From Paenirhodobacter populi (lineage in GTDB: Bacteria > Pseudomonadota > Alphaproteobacteria > Rhodobacterales > Rhodobacteraceae), in contig NZ_SAUZ01000001.1 of assembly GCF_004022215.1 (NCBI RefSeq), positions 299,587-363,586 on the forward strand: a DNA stretch of 64,000 bases. Direction: 5' to 3'. Shown piece by piece: positions 9,875 through 18,830 of this stretch. Position numbers and translations under genes: made by a program. The notes beneath the pieces are model-generated. The model saw nothing but the letters and a program-made list of their open reading frames with translations. It was not told the DNA's origin and ran no database searches. The stretch's first letter is position 1, and every line of letters begins with the position of its first letter.

Positions 9875-11104
9875 ATGACAGCCCAGACCCTTGCGATCGA
9901 CTTCGGCACCTCGAACAGCGCGGCTGCCGTGCTCGAGAACGGGCGGGTCCGCCGGCTGCAACTGGCGCCGGGGTCGGATACCGTGCCCACCGCCGTCTTC
10001 TTCCCGGCCGACCGCGGCCCGATGCTGATCGGCGCCGATGCGGTCGCTGCGCTGATCGGGGGGGAGGAGGGGCGCTTCATGCGCGCATTGAAAAGCATCC
10101 TCGGCACTTCGCTGTTCCACGAAAGCCGGCTGATCGGCGGCAAGCGGCGGACATTGGCGGAGGTCGTCACCGCCTTCCTCGTGACCCTGCGCGAACGCGC
10201 GGGGGCGCAGGCGGGCGCCGTGTTCCGCCATGCGCTGTCGGGCCGCCCGGTGCATTTCCATTCCGCCGATCCGGAGCGCGACGCGAAGGCCGAGGCGGAC
10301 CTGCGCGCCTGCTACCTTGCCGCCGGGTTCGAGACGGTCGATTTCCTGTTCGAGCCCGAAGCGGCGGCGCTGGCCGCGCAGGCCCCGGCGAAGCTGGGGC
10401 TGATCGTGGATATCGGCGGCGGCACCTCGGACTTCTCGGTGTTCCGGGTGGAGAATGGCAAGGTCCGCATTCTGGCAAGCCACGGGCTGCGGCTTGGCGG
10501 CACGGATTTCGACCAGTCGGTGTCGATGGATCATGCGATGCCGCTTTTGGGCTATGGCGGGTCGCTGCGCCGCACTTTTGGCAACGGGCTGCTGCCGGTG
10601 CCGAATGCGATCTATCTGGAGCTTGCGACATGGGCGAAGATCCCCTTCGTCTACACGCCGGAATCGCGCCGTCTGGTGGCCGACATGCAAAAGCACGCGG
10701 TGGAGCCGGGCAAGATCGCCCGCCTTGCCACGGTGATCGAGGAGGAACTGGGCCACAGCCTCGCCTTCGCGGTCGAGAAGGGCAAGATCGCGGCCAATTC
10801 GGGCGATTACGGCGCGCGGATCGAGATGGGCTTCATCGAGCGCGGTCTGGCCGCGCCGGTGTCGCCCGCCTCGCTGGATGCCTCGCTCGCCGGGTTCCGC
10901 GCGCGGCTGGAAGAGGCGATGGTGGAAACGCTGCGCCTTGCCGGCACCGGCGCAGGGGAGATCGGATCGGTCGTGCTGGTCGGCGGGTCGAGCCTGATGT
11001 CCATGGTGGGCGCCGCGGCGGCGGTGGTCTGCCCGCAGGCGGAGCAGAGCCGCGCCGAGGCCTTCACCGCCGTGGTCGACGGGCTCGCCCTCGCCACCGC
11101 CTGA
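9875..11104 (+). CDS. Hsp70-family ATPase-like protein (YegD type)
   Basis: The 409-residue protein has the actin/Hsp70 nucleotide fold: phosphate-1 AIDFGTSNSAAAV at residues 7-19, phosphate-2 LIVDIGGGTSDFSV, and the adenosine motif VVLVGGSSLMSMV near the end. It lacks the long C-terminal substrate-binding domain of DnaK, as in E. coli YegD, so it is not a general chaperone. An AGGAGG box at 9861-9866 fixes the ATG at 9875. The frame is open far upstream, but only on the antisense of the AlkD-like gene. Its biological role is not established for the family. Confidence 0.9.
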   Translation: MTAQTLAIDFGTSNSAAAVLENGRVRRLQLAPGSDTVPTAVFFPADRGPMLIGADAVAALIGGEEGRFMRALKSILGTSLFHESRLIGGKRRTLAEVVTAFLVTLRERAGAQAGAVFRHALSGRPVHFHSADPERDAKAEADLRACYLAAGFETVDFLFEPEAAALAAQAPAKLGLIVDIGGGTSDFSVFRVENGKVRILASHGLRLGGTDFDQSVSMDHAMPLLGYGGSLRRTFGNGLLPVPNAIYLELATWAKIPFVYTPESRRLVADMQKHAVEPGKIARLATVIEEELGHSLAFAVEKGKIAANSGDYGARIEMGFIERGLAAPVSPASLDASLAGFRARLEEAMVETLRLAGTGAGEIGSVVLVGGSSLMSMVGAAAAVVCPQAEQSRAEAFTAVVDGLALATA

Positions 11105-11166
11105 GGGCTTTCCACGATACGGGAAAGTTCGCGTCAGGCGGGCGTTGGGACTGCGGAAAACGGGGC

Positions 11167-11226
11167 AGAAGGGGGCCAGCCCCCTCGCCCGTTCCGGGCT
11201 CACCCCCGGGATATTTATGGAAGAAT
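11167..11226 (+). repeat. CCCGGGATATTT intergenic repeat, copy 3
   Basis: AGGGGGCCAGCCCCCT hairpin, variable centre, then CACCCCCGGGATATTTATGG. It occupies part of the 401-base gap between the Hsp70-like gene and the permease gene. I see no gene in the remainder of that gap (11227-11505). Confidence 0.85.
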
Positions 11227-11505
11227 GAAGGCAGTATGGCCGGATCGCGGGGAGGGCGCGGCGCGCCTTTGGGGCGTTTCATCCGGCCGGTTTCAACGTC
11301 ACGTTATGGTTGTGTCTTCTGCGGCGGTTTGCCACAGATGAGCGGTCGCGGCTCGCCCCGTGACGAGGAGGAACAGGCCCCGACAGGCCGTTGAAGAAAA
11401 CGCCCGGGGTCTTGTCGCACGAACATGGCATCGAGGATCGGCTGCCCGCACCCGCCGGGCGGCTTTCCTGCGATGCCGGGACAGATGACAGAGGAGTGTC
11501 ACCGC

Positions 11506-12897
11506 ATGAGCATCCTGATTGCTCTCTTCGCCCTTGGGGGTTTGATGCTGATGGCCTATCGCGGCTACAGCGTCATCATTTTCGCGCCGGTCTTCGCCCT
11601 GCTTGCGGTGCTGCTGACCGATCCCGCCGCCGTGGCGCCCGCCTTTTCGGGGCTGTTCATGGACAAGATGGTGGGCTTCATCAAGAACTACTTCCCGGTG
11701 TTCCTGCTGGGCGCGATCTTCGGCAAGGTGATCGAACTGTCCGGCTTTTCGCGCGCGATCGTGGCCGCGGTCATCAACCTCGTCGGACGGGAAAGGGCGA
11801 TCCTCGTGATCGTGCTGGTCTGCGCGCTTCTGACCTATGGCGGTGTGTCGCTCTTCGTCGTGGTGTTCGCGGTCTATCCTTTCGCGGCCGAGATGTTCCG
11901 CCAGTCGGACATTCCCAAGCGGCTGATGCCGGGGACGATCGCGCTTGGCGCCTTCACCTTCACCATGGATGCGATGCCGGGCACGCCACAGATCCAGAAC
12001 ATCATCCCGACGGCGTTTTTCGGCACGACCGGCTGGGCCGCGCCGTGGCTTGGCCTGATCGGGGCGGTGTTCATTTTCGTGGTCGGGCTGAGCTATCTGG
12101 AATGGCGGCGGCGACAGGCGCGTGCGGCGGGCGAGGGCTATGGCACGAACCTGAAGAACGAACCCGCCACGCCCGAGGGGATCGGCCTTGTCCATCCGGT
12201 CATCGCCATCGCGCCGCTGGTGCTGGTGGGCGTGGTCAATTTCGTCATGACCCACATGATCCCGAAATGGTATGGCAGCAGCTTCACGCTGGAGCTGGTC
12301 GGACTTGCGCAGCCGATCGAGGTGCAGATCACCGCGCTGGTGGGGATCTGGTCGGTGCTGATCGCGCTGCTGGCGGGGATCCTGTTCGTGCTGGCCTTCG
12401 CCTGGAAGACGGTGGTGGCGGAGTTTTCCGAAGGCACCAAGCAGGCGGCGGGGGGCGCGATGCTCGCCACGATGAACACCGCCTCGGAATACGGGTTCGG
12501 GGCGATCATCGCGGCGCTGCCGGGGTTCCTGCTGATCAAGCAGGGGCTGGCGGCAATCCCCAACCCGCTGATCAACGAGGCGGTGACGATCAACCTGCTG
12601 GCGGGGATCACGGGGTCCGCCTCGGGCGGGCTGTCGATCGCGCTCGGCGCGCTGGCGGATCAGTTCATCGCCACGGCGAATGCGGCGGGGATCCCGATGG
12701 AGGTGCTGCACCGCGTGGCCTCGATGGCCTCGGGGGGCATGGACACGCTGCCGCACAATGGCGCGGTGATCACGCTGCTGGCGGTGACCGGGCTGACCCA
12801 CCGGCAGGCCTATGGCGGGATCTTCGCGATGACCTGCATCAAGACCTTCGCGGCCTTCATGGTGATCGGCGTCTATTACCTGACCGGCATCGTCTGA
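11506..12897 (+). CDS. GntP-family permease
   Basis: The 463-residue integral membrane protein has roughly a dozen hydrophobic segments from the first residue (MSILIALFALGGLMLMA) to the last (AFMVIGVYYLTGIV). Conserved patches such as ALLTYGGVSLFVVVFAVYP, FTFTMDAMPGTPQIQNIIPT and ITGSASGGLSIALGAL match GntP/CitMHS-like transporters for gluconate or small organic anions. The substrate cannot be read from the sequence. The ATG at 11506 has GAGGAG nine bases upstream. The gene stands alone, with a strong terminator behind it, so regulation must act from the 400-base upstream gap. Confidence 0.85.
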   Translation: MSILIALFALGGLMLMAYRGYSVIIFAPVFALLAVLLTDPAAVAPAFSGLFMDKMVGFIKNYFPVFLLGAIFGKVIELSGFSRAIVAAVINLVGRERAILVIVLVCALLTYGGVSLFVVVFAVYPFAAEMFRQSDIPKRLMPGTIALGAFTFTMDAMPGTPQIQNIIPTAFFGTTGWAAPWLGLIGAVFIFVVGLSYLEWRRRQARAAGEGYGTNLKNEPATPEGIGLVHPVIAIAPLVLVGVVNFVMTHMIPKWYGSSFTLELVGLAQPIEVQITALVGIWSVLIALLAGILFVLAFAWKTVVAEFSEGTKQAAGGAMLATMNTASEYGFGAIIAALPGFLLIKQGLAAIPNPLINEAVTINLLAGITGSASGGLSIALGALADQFIATANAAGIPMEVLHRVASMASGGMDTLPHNGAVITLLAVTGLTHRQAYGGIFAMTCIKTFAAFMVIGVYYLTGIV

Positions 12898-12903
12898 CGG
12901 GCG

Positions 12904-12940
12904 GGAACGCCGCCCTTCGGGGCGGCGTTCCTGTTTTGTT
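12904..12940 (+). terminator. Strong terminator of the permease gene
   Basis: A perfect 12-bp stem (GGAACGCCGCCC with its complement) closes a TTCG tetraloop and is followed by TGTTTTGTTT. Confidence 0.9.
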
Positions 12941-12992
12941 TGCCTCATCCGCCGGGATATCCTAAGCTGCCACGACGCAAGGAGTGGACCGC

Positions 12993-13583
12993 ATGACGAC
13001 GTTTTCCGGCCCGGACGGGCGCCCGCGTTGCGGCTGGTGCGCCGCGACGCCCGCCTATACCGCCTATCACGATCACGAATGGGGATTTCCCGTCGATGAC
13101 GATCGGCGCCTGTTCGAGAAGATCTGCCTCGAAGGGTTCCAGTCCGGGCTGAGCTGGCGCACCATTCTGGAAAAGCGCGAGAATTTCCGCGCGGCCTTCG
13201 CCGGGTTCGATTTCCGCAAGGTCGCGGAATTCGACGAGGCGGATGTGGCGCGGCTGTTGCAGGACGCGGGCATCGTGCGCCACCGCGCCAAGATCGAGGC
13301 GACGATCAACAACGCCCGCCGCGCCTGCGAGATGGTCGCGGCGGAGGGATCGCTGGCAGCCTTCTTCTGGCGCTACGAGGCGGCGCCCGCGGGGGTGCGC
13401 GCCACCTCGCCGGAATCCCAGGCATTGTCGAAGGAATTGCGCAAGCGCGGCTGGAAATTCGTCGGGCCGACCACGGCCTATGCCTTCATGCAGGCGATGG
13501 GGCTGGTGAACGATCACGCCGAGGGCTGCGCCATCCGCGACGAGGTCGCGGCGAAGCGGGCCGGTTTCACCCGGCCCGCCTGA
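12993..13583 (+). CDS. tag: DNA-3-methyladenine glycosylase I
   Basis: The 196-residue Tag enzyme excises 3-methyladenine from alkylated DNA. It carries the zinc-binding start RCGWC, YHDHEWGFPVDDDRRLFEKICLEGFQ split over two lines of the active site, and the FVGPTTAYAFMQAMGLVNDH segment with the C-terminal zinc ligands. Length is typical (~190). The ATG at 12993 has AAGGAG eight bases upstream; a GTG three codons earlier is less likely. An AlkD-like gene lies 3.3 kb upstream, so the window holds two alkylation-repair glycosylases, though not in one operon. It is convergent with the LLM oxidoreductase gene, two bases apart. Confidence 0.95.
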   Translation: MTTFSGPDGRPRCGWCAATPAYTAYHDHEWGFPVDDDRRLFEKICLEGFQSGLSWRTILEKRENFRAAFAGFDFRKVAEFDEADVARLLQDAGIVRHRAKIEATINNARRACEMVAAEGSLAAFFWRYEAAPAGVRATSPESQALSKELRKRGWKFVGPTTAYAFMQAMGLVNDHAEGCAIRDEVAAKRAGFTRPA

Positions 13584-13585
13584 GG

Positions 13586-14605
13586 TCAGCGCCAGCCAAG
13601 GGCCGGGGCCACCTCTTTCAGGATCGTCTCGATCACATGGGCGTTGTAATCGACGCCCAGCTGGTTCGGCACGGTCAGGAGCAGGGTATCCGCCTCGGCG
13701 ATGCCTTCGTCCTGTTTCAGCTGTTCGATCAGCCTGTCGGGCTCCGCCGCATAGCCGCGCCCGAAGATCGAGCGGGTCTTGTCGATGAAGCCGACCTGAT
13801 CGCGGTCATTGGCCTCGGCGCCGAAATACATCCGGTCGGTATCGTTCACGAGCGCGAAGATCGAGCGGCTGACCGAGGTGCGCGGCTCGCGCTTGTGCCC
13901 GGCCTCTTTCCACGCCTCGCGGTAGGCGCGGATCTGTTCGGCCTGCTGGACGTGGAAGGGCTTGCCGTTTTCATCGTCCTTCAGGGTCGAACTTTGCAGG
14001 TTCATCCCCATCTGCGCCGCCCAGATCGCCGTGGCGTTCGAGCCGGCACCCCACCAGATGCGGTCCCGCAGCCCCTCGGAATGGGGTTCGAGGCGCAGCT
14101 TGCCCGGCGGGTTCGGGAACATCGGGCGCGGGTTCGGCTCGGCGAATCCCTTGCCCTTCAGCACTTCGAGCAGCACCTGCGCGTGGCGCCGGCCCATGTC
14201 GGCGTCGGTTTCGCCCTCGGCCGGTTCATAGCCGAAATAGCGCCAGCCGTCGATCACCTGCTCGGGCGAGCCGCGGCTGAGGCCGAGCTGCAGCCGACCG
14301 CCCGAGATCAGGTCCGCCGCCCCGGCATCCTCGGCCATGTAGAGCGGGTTTTCGTAGCGCATGTCGATGACGGCGGTGCCGATCTCGATCTTCTTCGTGC
14401 GCGCGCCGACGGCGGCCAGCAGCGGGAAGGGCGAGGCGAGCTGCCGCGCGAAATGGTGGACGCGGAAATAGGCGCCGTCCGCGCCCAGTTCCTCGGCTGC
14501 GACGGCAAGGTCGATGGATTGCAAAAGCGCGTCCGAGGCCGAGCGCGTCCCCGATTGCGGCGAGGGCGACCAATGGCCGAAGGACAGGAAGCCGATGTTT
14601 TTCAT
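13586..14605 (-). CDS. LLM-class flavin-dependent oxidoreductase
   Basis: The 339-residue protein has the luciferase-like TIM-barrel pattern: MKNIGFLSFGHWSPS at the start, then DLAVAAEELGADGAYFRVHH, IEIGTAVIDMRYENPLYMAE and GLSRGSPEQVIDGW. Members reduce or oxygenate small substrates with reduced FMN or F420. Alphaproteobacteria lack F420, so FMN is likely. The substrate is unknown. The start ATG 14603-14605 begins the conserved strand; the frame is open upstream, but those residues are not family-like. It is monocistronic and divergent from the small open frame at 14842. Confidence 0.85.
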   Translation of the reverse strand: MKNIGFLSFGHWSPSPQSGTRSASDALLQSIDLAVAAEELGADGAYFRVHHFARQLASPFPLLAAVGARTKKIEIGTAVIDMRYENPLYMAEDAGAADLISGGRLQLGLSRGSPEQVIDGWRYFGYEPAEGETDADMGRRHAQVLLEVLKGKGFAEPNPRPMFPNPPGKLRLEPHSEGLRDRIWWGAGSNATAIWAAQMGMNLQSSTLKDDENGKPFHVQQAEQIRAYREAWKEAGHKREPRTSVSRSIFALVNDTDRMYFGAEANDRDQVGFIDKTRSIFGRGYAAEPDRLIEQLKQDEGIAEADTLLLTVPNQLGVDYNAHVIETILKEVAPALGWR

Positions 14606-14841
14606 GGTCTCGTTCCGATCTGGCCGCGCCGGGGCGCGGCGAATTGCAGGGCGTCCGGGTCCGGCCCGGATCAGCGATTGCAGGGGATATAGGTGCCCGG
14701 GACGCTGAACCGAAGGACAAAAGGCCGGCGGTTCGGTGCATGCGGGCACAGAAACCGTGCAGGGGCGGGATCGGCGATGGTTAGGGGTTCGTTCACCATT
14801 CTCTTCCATTGTCGCCGGAACGGAACGGGATGGAGACGGGA

Positions 14842-15030
14842 ATGCGTTTTCTGGTGCGGCTGACGATTTGCGCGATTTTCTGCGCCATGGTGGTGACGCA
14901 GGCGGCGCTGGCCGGGGATGCGGGGAATAAGGTGCGTGTATGGGGATCGGAGCCGCTGGTGGAGGCGGTGCAGGGGGCCAGCCCCCTCGCGCGTTCCGCG
15001 CTCACCCCCGGGATATTTGTGGAAAGATGA
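14842..15030 (+). CDS. Short putative secreted peptide running into a repeat
   Basis: This 62-codon frame encodes a convincing signal peptide (MRFLVRLTICAIFCAMVVTQ then AALAG) with GGAGACGGGA ahead of the ATG. After ~45 residues it enters copy 4 of the intergenic repeat, which supplies the last ~18 codons (ending LTPGIFVER). Either the gene was truncated by the repeat or the repeat provides a natural end. The mature peptide would be ~38 residues with no recognised domain. It could also be chance coding in GC-rich DNA. Confidence 0.35.
   Translation: MRFLVRLTICAIFCAMVVTQAALAGDAGNKVRVWGSEPLVEAVQGASPLARSALTPGIFVER
14971..15026 (+). repeat. CCCGGGATATTT intergenic repeat, copy 4
   Basis: CAGGGGGCCAGCCCCCTCG, variable centre, then CACCCCCGGGATATTTGTGG. 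It overlaps the 3' part of the small secreted-peptide frame. Confidence 0.85.
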
Positions 15031-15205
15031 ATAGCAGAAGCGCGCTTGGGCGGTTTGGAACGTGCCGGGTGTGGGTTGTCTTGCGGGAGTGGGCGTGGCC
15101 GCAGGGGATGTGCCTCTGCGCACGGGGGCTGCGCGCGGCCTCGGGCTTCGCCGGGCGGGGGTTTCGCCCTATCTAGGGGCCAGCCACCCAAGTCAGGAGC
15201 ATGCC

Positions 15206-16144
15206 ATGAGCTGGAGCCCCATTCTCGACCACAGTATTCCGACGGGTGACGCCGTCGATTCGATCGAAACGGTCATCGTGCCGCGCGCCCGCGATCTGGG
15301 TGGGTTCGAGGTGCGCCGCGCGCTTCCCTCGGCCAAGCGCCAGATGGTCGGCCCGTTCATCTTCTTTGACCAGATCGGCCCGGTGGAATTCCTGACGGGA
15401 CAGGGGATCGACATCCGCCCGCATCCGCATATCGGGCTGGCGACGGTGACCTATCTGCTGCGCGGGCGGCTGCATCACCGCGACAGCCTCGGCTCGAACC
15501 AGTGGATCGAGCCGGGCGCGGTGAACTGGATGAGCGCGGGCCACGGCATCACCCATTCCGAACGGACGGACGGGCCGGTGCGCGACACGGGGCAGGAGCT
15601 GGCCGGGGTGCAGACCTGGGTGGCGCTGCCGAAGGATGCCGAGGACGGCGGGGCGAGCTTCACGCATGTCGGGGCCGCGGAACTGCCGTTCCTTGACGCC
15701 GAGGGGAAGAAGGTGCGGCTAGTGCTGGGCAATGCCTGGGGCGAACGCGCGCCGCTCGCCATGCCGTCCGAGCTGTTCTATGCCGATGCGGAGCTTGCGC
15801 CCGGTGCCTGGCTGCCGCTGCCGGAGGAGCATGAGGACCGGGGGATCTATATCCTGTCGGGCTCGGTCACCTCGGGCCGGGATAGCTATGAGGCCGGGCG
15901 GATGCTGGTCTTTCGCCCCGGCGACCGCGTCGCGGTGCAGGCGGGACCGGCGGGCGCACGGCTGGTGGTACTGGGCGGCGCGACGCTGGAAGGGCCGCGC
16001 TTCATCTGGTGGAACTTCGTCGCCTCTTCGCGCGAGAGGATCGAGGCGGCGAAGGAGGCCTGGCGCGCGGGCGACTGGATGCATGGCCGTTTCCGCCTTC
16101 CGCCCGATGACGACAGGGAATTCATCCCCGCGCCGGACCGCTAG
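15206..16144 (+). CDS. Pirin-family bicupin protein
   Basis: The 312-residue protein has two cupin barrels. The N-terminal one contains IRPHPHIGLATVTYLLRG and the metal ligands in the following SAGHGITHSE, the standard pirin His/His/His/Glu set. The C-terminal one ends in GPRFIWWNFVASSRERIEAA. Bacterial pirins have been linked to quercetinase activity or to binding of metabolic enzymes; which applies here is unknown. The ATG at 15206 has CAGGAG eight bases upstream. It is followed by a gap holding the tRNA-Asp promoter, so it is probably a single-gene unit. Confidence 0.9.
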   Translation: MSWSPILDHSIPTGDAVDSIETVIVPRARDLGGFEVRRALPSAKRQMVGPFIFFDQIGPVEFLTGQGIDIRPHPHIGLATVTYLLRGRLHHRDSLGSNQWIEPGAVNWMSAGHGITHSERTDGPVRDTGQELAGVQTWVALPKDAEDGGASFTHVGAAELPFLDAEGKKVRLVLGNAWGERAPLAMPSELFYADAELAPGAWLPLPEEHEDRGIYILSGSVTSGRDSYEAGRMLVFRPGDRVAVQAGPAGARLVVLGGATLEGPRFIWWNFVASSRERIEAAKEAWRAGDWMHGRFRLPPDDDREFIPAPDR

Positions 16145-16242
16145 GGATTGCCTGCAACATTTTGAAAAGTCGTCGTTATTCCCTCGCCTCCAGCCGCGCC
16201 GAAAAAAATCGGGGGAAATGCGAAGTTTTCGCGCGGCGCGGC

Positions 16243-16271
16243 TTGACGGGGGGCGTGGGGCTGCGTAAACA
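16243..16271 (+). promoter_or_regulatory. Sigma-70-type promoter of the tRNA-Asp pair
   Basis: TTGACG at 16243-16248, a 17-base spacer, then TAAACA at 16266-16271. It lies 37 bases upstream of the first tRNA-Asp. Confidence 0.75.
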
Positions 16272-16308
16272 CCGCGACACGCTCGGACGGCGATCCGGCG
16301 GATGGTGA

Positions 16309-16385
16309 GCGGTTGTAGCTCAGTTGGTTAGAGTACCGGCCTGTCACGCCGGGGGTCGCGGGTTCGAGCCCCGTCAACCGCGCCA
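16309..16385 (+). tRNA. tRNA-Asp(GUC), copy 1
   Basis: 77 nt with acceptor arms GCGGTTG / CAACCGC, discriminator G, encoded CCA, D-loop AGCTCAGTTGGTTAGAGT, anticodon GTC in CCTGTCACGC, and T-loop GGTTCGAGCC. Every stem pairs. Confidence 0.98.
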
Positions 16386-16414
16386 TCATCCGGATCGCCG
16401 AGCGTGAGATATGC

Positions 16415-16491
16415 GCGGTTGTAGCTCAGTTGGTTAGAGTACCGGCCTGTCACGCCGGGGGTCGCGGGTTCGAGCCCCGTCAACCGCGCCA
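16415..16491 (+). tRNA. tRNA-Asp(GUC), copy 2
   Basis: Identical over all 77 bases to copy 1, starting 29 bases after it. It is probably co-transcribed from the same promoter. Identity suggests recent duplication or gene conversion. Confidence 0.98.
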
Positions 16492-16593
16492 TTTCCCTTC
16501 ATTCCGGAAGTTGCGCTTAGCGCCGCCCATGACCGGCGGCGCTTGCCGCGTTTCGGCGCATGGCCTATATCGGCCGCAGGAAGGGAGCCCGCC

Positions 16594-17859
16594 ATGAAAG
16601 ACATCTCGGACGCCAAGGGCCTGATCGACACGATGGGGGCTGCCGCGCGCGACGCGGCCGCGGAGCTGGCCTTTGCGCCAGCGGCGGCAAAGCGGCAGGC
16701 GCTGCTGACCGCGGCGGATGCGGTCTGGGACCGGCGCGCGGACATCATCGCCGCGAATGGCGAGGACATGACCTATGGCAGCGAAAAGGGCCTCCGCCCG
16801 GCGATGATGGACCGGCTGATGCTGGACGAGGGCCGGATCGAGGGCATCGTCAAAGGACTGCGCGCCGTCGCCGACCAGCCCGACCCGGTGGGCGAGATCA
16901 TCAAGGAATGGGACCGTCCCACCGGCCTGCACATCCAGCGCGTGCGCACGCCCATCGGGGTGATCGGGGTGATCTACGAATCGCGCCCGAACGTCACGGC
17001 GGATGCCGGGGCGCTGTGCCTGAAATCCGGCAATGCGGTGATTTTGCGCGGCGGCTCGGAAAGTTTTCATTCCTCGCGCGCGATCCATGCGGCGATGGTC
17101 GAGGGGCTGCGCGACGCGGGCCTGCCCGAGGCGGCGATCCAGCTTGTGCCGACGCGCGACCGGGCGGCGGTGACCGCCATGCTGCATGCGGTCGAACTGA
17201 TCGACGTGATCGTGCCGCGCGGTGGCAAGGGGCTGGTTGGCCTCGTGCAGACCGAGGCGCGGGTGCCGGTCTTTGCCCATCTCGAAGGTATCTGCCACGT
17301 CTATGCGGATGGTGCCGCCGATCTGGACAAGGCGCGCAGGGTCGTGCTGAACGCCAAGACGCGGCGGACGGGGATCTGCGGCGCGATGGAGTGCCTGCTG
17401 ATCGACCGTGCCTTCCACGAAAAGCACGGCCCGGTTCTGGTCGAGGATCTGGTTGCGGCGGGGGTCGAGGTGCGGACCGAGGGTGATCTGCTGAAGGTCG
17501 AGGGCACGGTCCCCGCGACGGCGGATGATTTCGGGCGCGAGTTCCTTGACATGATCTGCGCGGCGAAGATCGTTGACGGGGTGGATGGAGCCATCGCCCA
17601 TATCCGCGAATACGGGTCCAGCCACACCGAATCGATCCTGACCGAGGATGATGCGGCGGCGGCGCGGTTCTTTGCGCGGCTCGATTCGGCGATCCTGATG
17701 CGCAATGCCTCGACCCAGTTCGCCGATGGCGGCGAATTCGGCATGGGGGCCGAAATCGGCATCGCCACCGGCAAGCTGCATGCGCGCGGCCCGGTGGGGG
17801 CGGAACAGCTGACCTCGTTCAAATACCTCGTCACCGGCGACGGCACCTGCCGCGCCTGA
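16594..17859 (+). CDS. proA: Glutamate-5-semialdehyde dehydrogenase (gamma-glutamyl phosphate reductase)
   Basis: The 421-residue ProA reduces gamma-glutamyl phosphate to glutamate semialdehyde with NADPH, the second step of proline synthesis. Visible are [19 protein letters not shown], the catalytic-Cys region [17 protein letters not shown], and [18 protein letters not shown]. Length fits the family. GGAAGGGAG precedes the ATG at 16594. The frame is open upstream through the tRNA spacer but not meaningful there. proB, often adjacent in other bacteria, is not in the window. The stop codon lies four bases from that of the convergent chpT. Confidence 0.95.
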   Translation: MKDISDAKGLIDTMGAAARDAAAELAFAPAAAKRQALLTAADAVWDRRADIIAANGEDMTYGSEKGLRPAMMDRLMLDEGRIEGIVKGLRAVADQPDPVGEIIKEWDRPTGLHIQRVRTPIGVIGVIYESRPNVTADAGALCLKSGNAVILRGGSESFHSSRAIHAAMVEGLRDAGLPEAAIQLVPTRDRAAVTAMLHAVELIDVIVPRGGKGLVGLVQTEARVPVFAHLEGICHVYADGAADLDKARRVVLNAKTRRTGICGAMECLLIDRAFHEKHGPVLVEDLVAAGVEVRTEGDLLKVEGTVPATADDFGREFLDMICAAKIVDGVDGAIAHIREYGSSHTESILTEDDAAAARFFARLDSAILMRNASTQFADGGEFGMGAEIGIATGKLHARGPVGAEQLTSFKYLVTGDGTCRA

Positions 17860-17863
17860 CGGG

Positions 17864-18490
17864 TCAGAGGGAAATCACCGCCTCGCCTTCCGTGATCGAC
17901 CAGCGGATCCGGCGGCCCAGAGCCGGGGCGTCGCGGGCGAGCAGGCCGAACTGCACCTCGGACGGGGCGAGGGCGCGGGGCTGGCCGTCGAGCGTCGCCC
18001 AAAGCTCCGGATCGGGCTTCGTGCGCAAGGTGGTGCCGCGGATCGTCCAGACCGGCAGGCCCGCCGTGCTGTCGCAGGTGACGGTGATCTTGCCGCCGCG
18101 TGGCATCGCGGGTTCAAGGCACAGGACCGCAAGGCAGACCAGCCGGATGTGATCGCGGCTGTGATCCTCCTCGACCTGCCAGTCCACGGCGATGCGGTTG
18201 CCCTCGGAATATTGGCTCATCAGGCCGGCCATCTCGGGCCGGCCGACGCGCTGTTCCCCGGCGCGGCCGAAGGCGAAGCGGAAGAACTTCACCCGCGCAT
18301 TCGCCGCCGCGACGCTTTCGGCGATCAGTTGCAGTTCGGCGCTGGATGTGCGCATGGTCATGGCCAGAAGCTCGACCCCGTTGCCGATCGCCCCCAGCGG
18401 GCTGATGAGATCATGGCACAGCCGTGATCCGACGAGCGAGGCCAGATCATCCGGCTCGGGGGGCAGAGATGTGATGGGTTCGGACGGCAT
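17864..18490 (-). CDS. chpT: Histidine phosphotransferase ChpT
   Basis: The 208-residue protein has the degenerate histidine-kinase fold of ChpT, which relays phosphate from the CckA kinase to CtrA and CpdR. The phospho-accepting His is in LVGSRLCHDLISPLGAIGNG (about residue 26), followed by a dimerisation helix pair and a C-terminal ATPase-like domain that lacks the ATP-binding boxes. In Rhodobacterales the CckA-ChpT-CtrA relay controls motility, gene transfer agents and cell-cycle-linked genes. AAGGGG precedes the ATG 18488-18490. The start codon is only 24 bases from that of the divergent DUF3553 gene, so at least one promoter must lie inside the neighbour. Confidence 0.9.
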   Translation of the reverse strand: MPSEPITSLPPEPDDLASLVGSRLCHDLISPLGAIGNGVELLAMTMRTSSAELQLIAESVAAANARVKFFRFAFGRAGEQRVGRPEMAGLMSQYSEGNRIAVDWQVEEDHSRDHIRLVCLAVLCLEPAMPRGGKITVTCDSTAGLPVWTIRGTTLRTKPDPELWATLDGQPRALAPSEVQFGLLARDAPALGRRIRWSITEGEAVISL

Positions 18491-18514
18491 GTATTTCCCC
18501 TTGCAGGAGGCGGT

Positions 18515-18694
18515 ATGAACGAATTTCTTGAACCAGGGATGCTCGTACGAAATCCGTCGGCCCCCGAATGGGGGATCGGCCAGGTGCAATCGCGCATCGG
18601 CGACCGGATCACGGTCAATTTCGAACACGCGGGAAAGCAGGCGATTGACGGCAAAAGACTCCAGTTGTTTCTTGTTATTCCCGATCAGCATTGA
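18515..18694 (+). CDS. DUF3553-type small protein
   Basis: A 59-residue protein, MNEFLEPGMLVRNPSAPEWG onward, ending LQLFLVIPDQH. The pattern 'PGxxVRNPxxPEWGxGQVQS ... VNFEHAGKQxI' fits DUF3553, a short SH3-like fold of unknown function. GCAGGAGG at 18503-18510 is an excellent ribosome site for the ATG at 18515, and all 59 codons are intact. It is divergent from chpT with ribosome sites nearly touching. Confidence 0.75.
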   Translation: MNEFLEPGMLVRNPSAPEWGIGQVQSRIGDRITVNFEHAGKQAIDGKRLQLFLVIPDQH

Positions 18695-18778
18695 CGAAAG
18701 GTTAAGGCTGACCGGTGCGGAGGAGTCTGACAGAGATGCGGGGAATGTCAAACCTCGCGGCGGGCATGGTGGGGGCCA

Positions 18779-18808
18779 TTGCATCGGCGGCGGGGGTCGT
18801 CATATCTA
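18779..18808 (+). promoter_or_regulatory. Putative olsBA promoter
   Basis: TTGCAT at 18779-18784, an 18-base spacer, and TATCTA at 18803-18808, 22 bases before the olsB start codon. Confidence 0.45.
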
Positions 18809-18830
18809 GGGCCGAACGGGACGGGAGCCG

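Noticed and set aside
16141..16389. Minus-strand frame of 82 codons covering the first tRNA-Asp
   Set aside because: Its middle is the tRNA complement, and there is no ribosome site. This is a known type of false gene over tRNAs.
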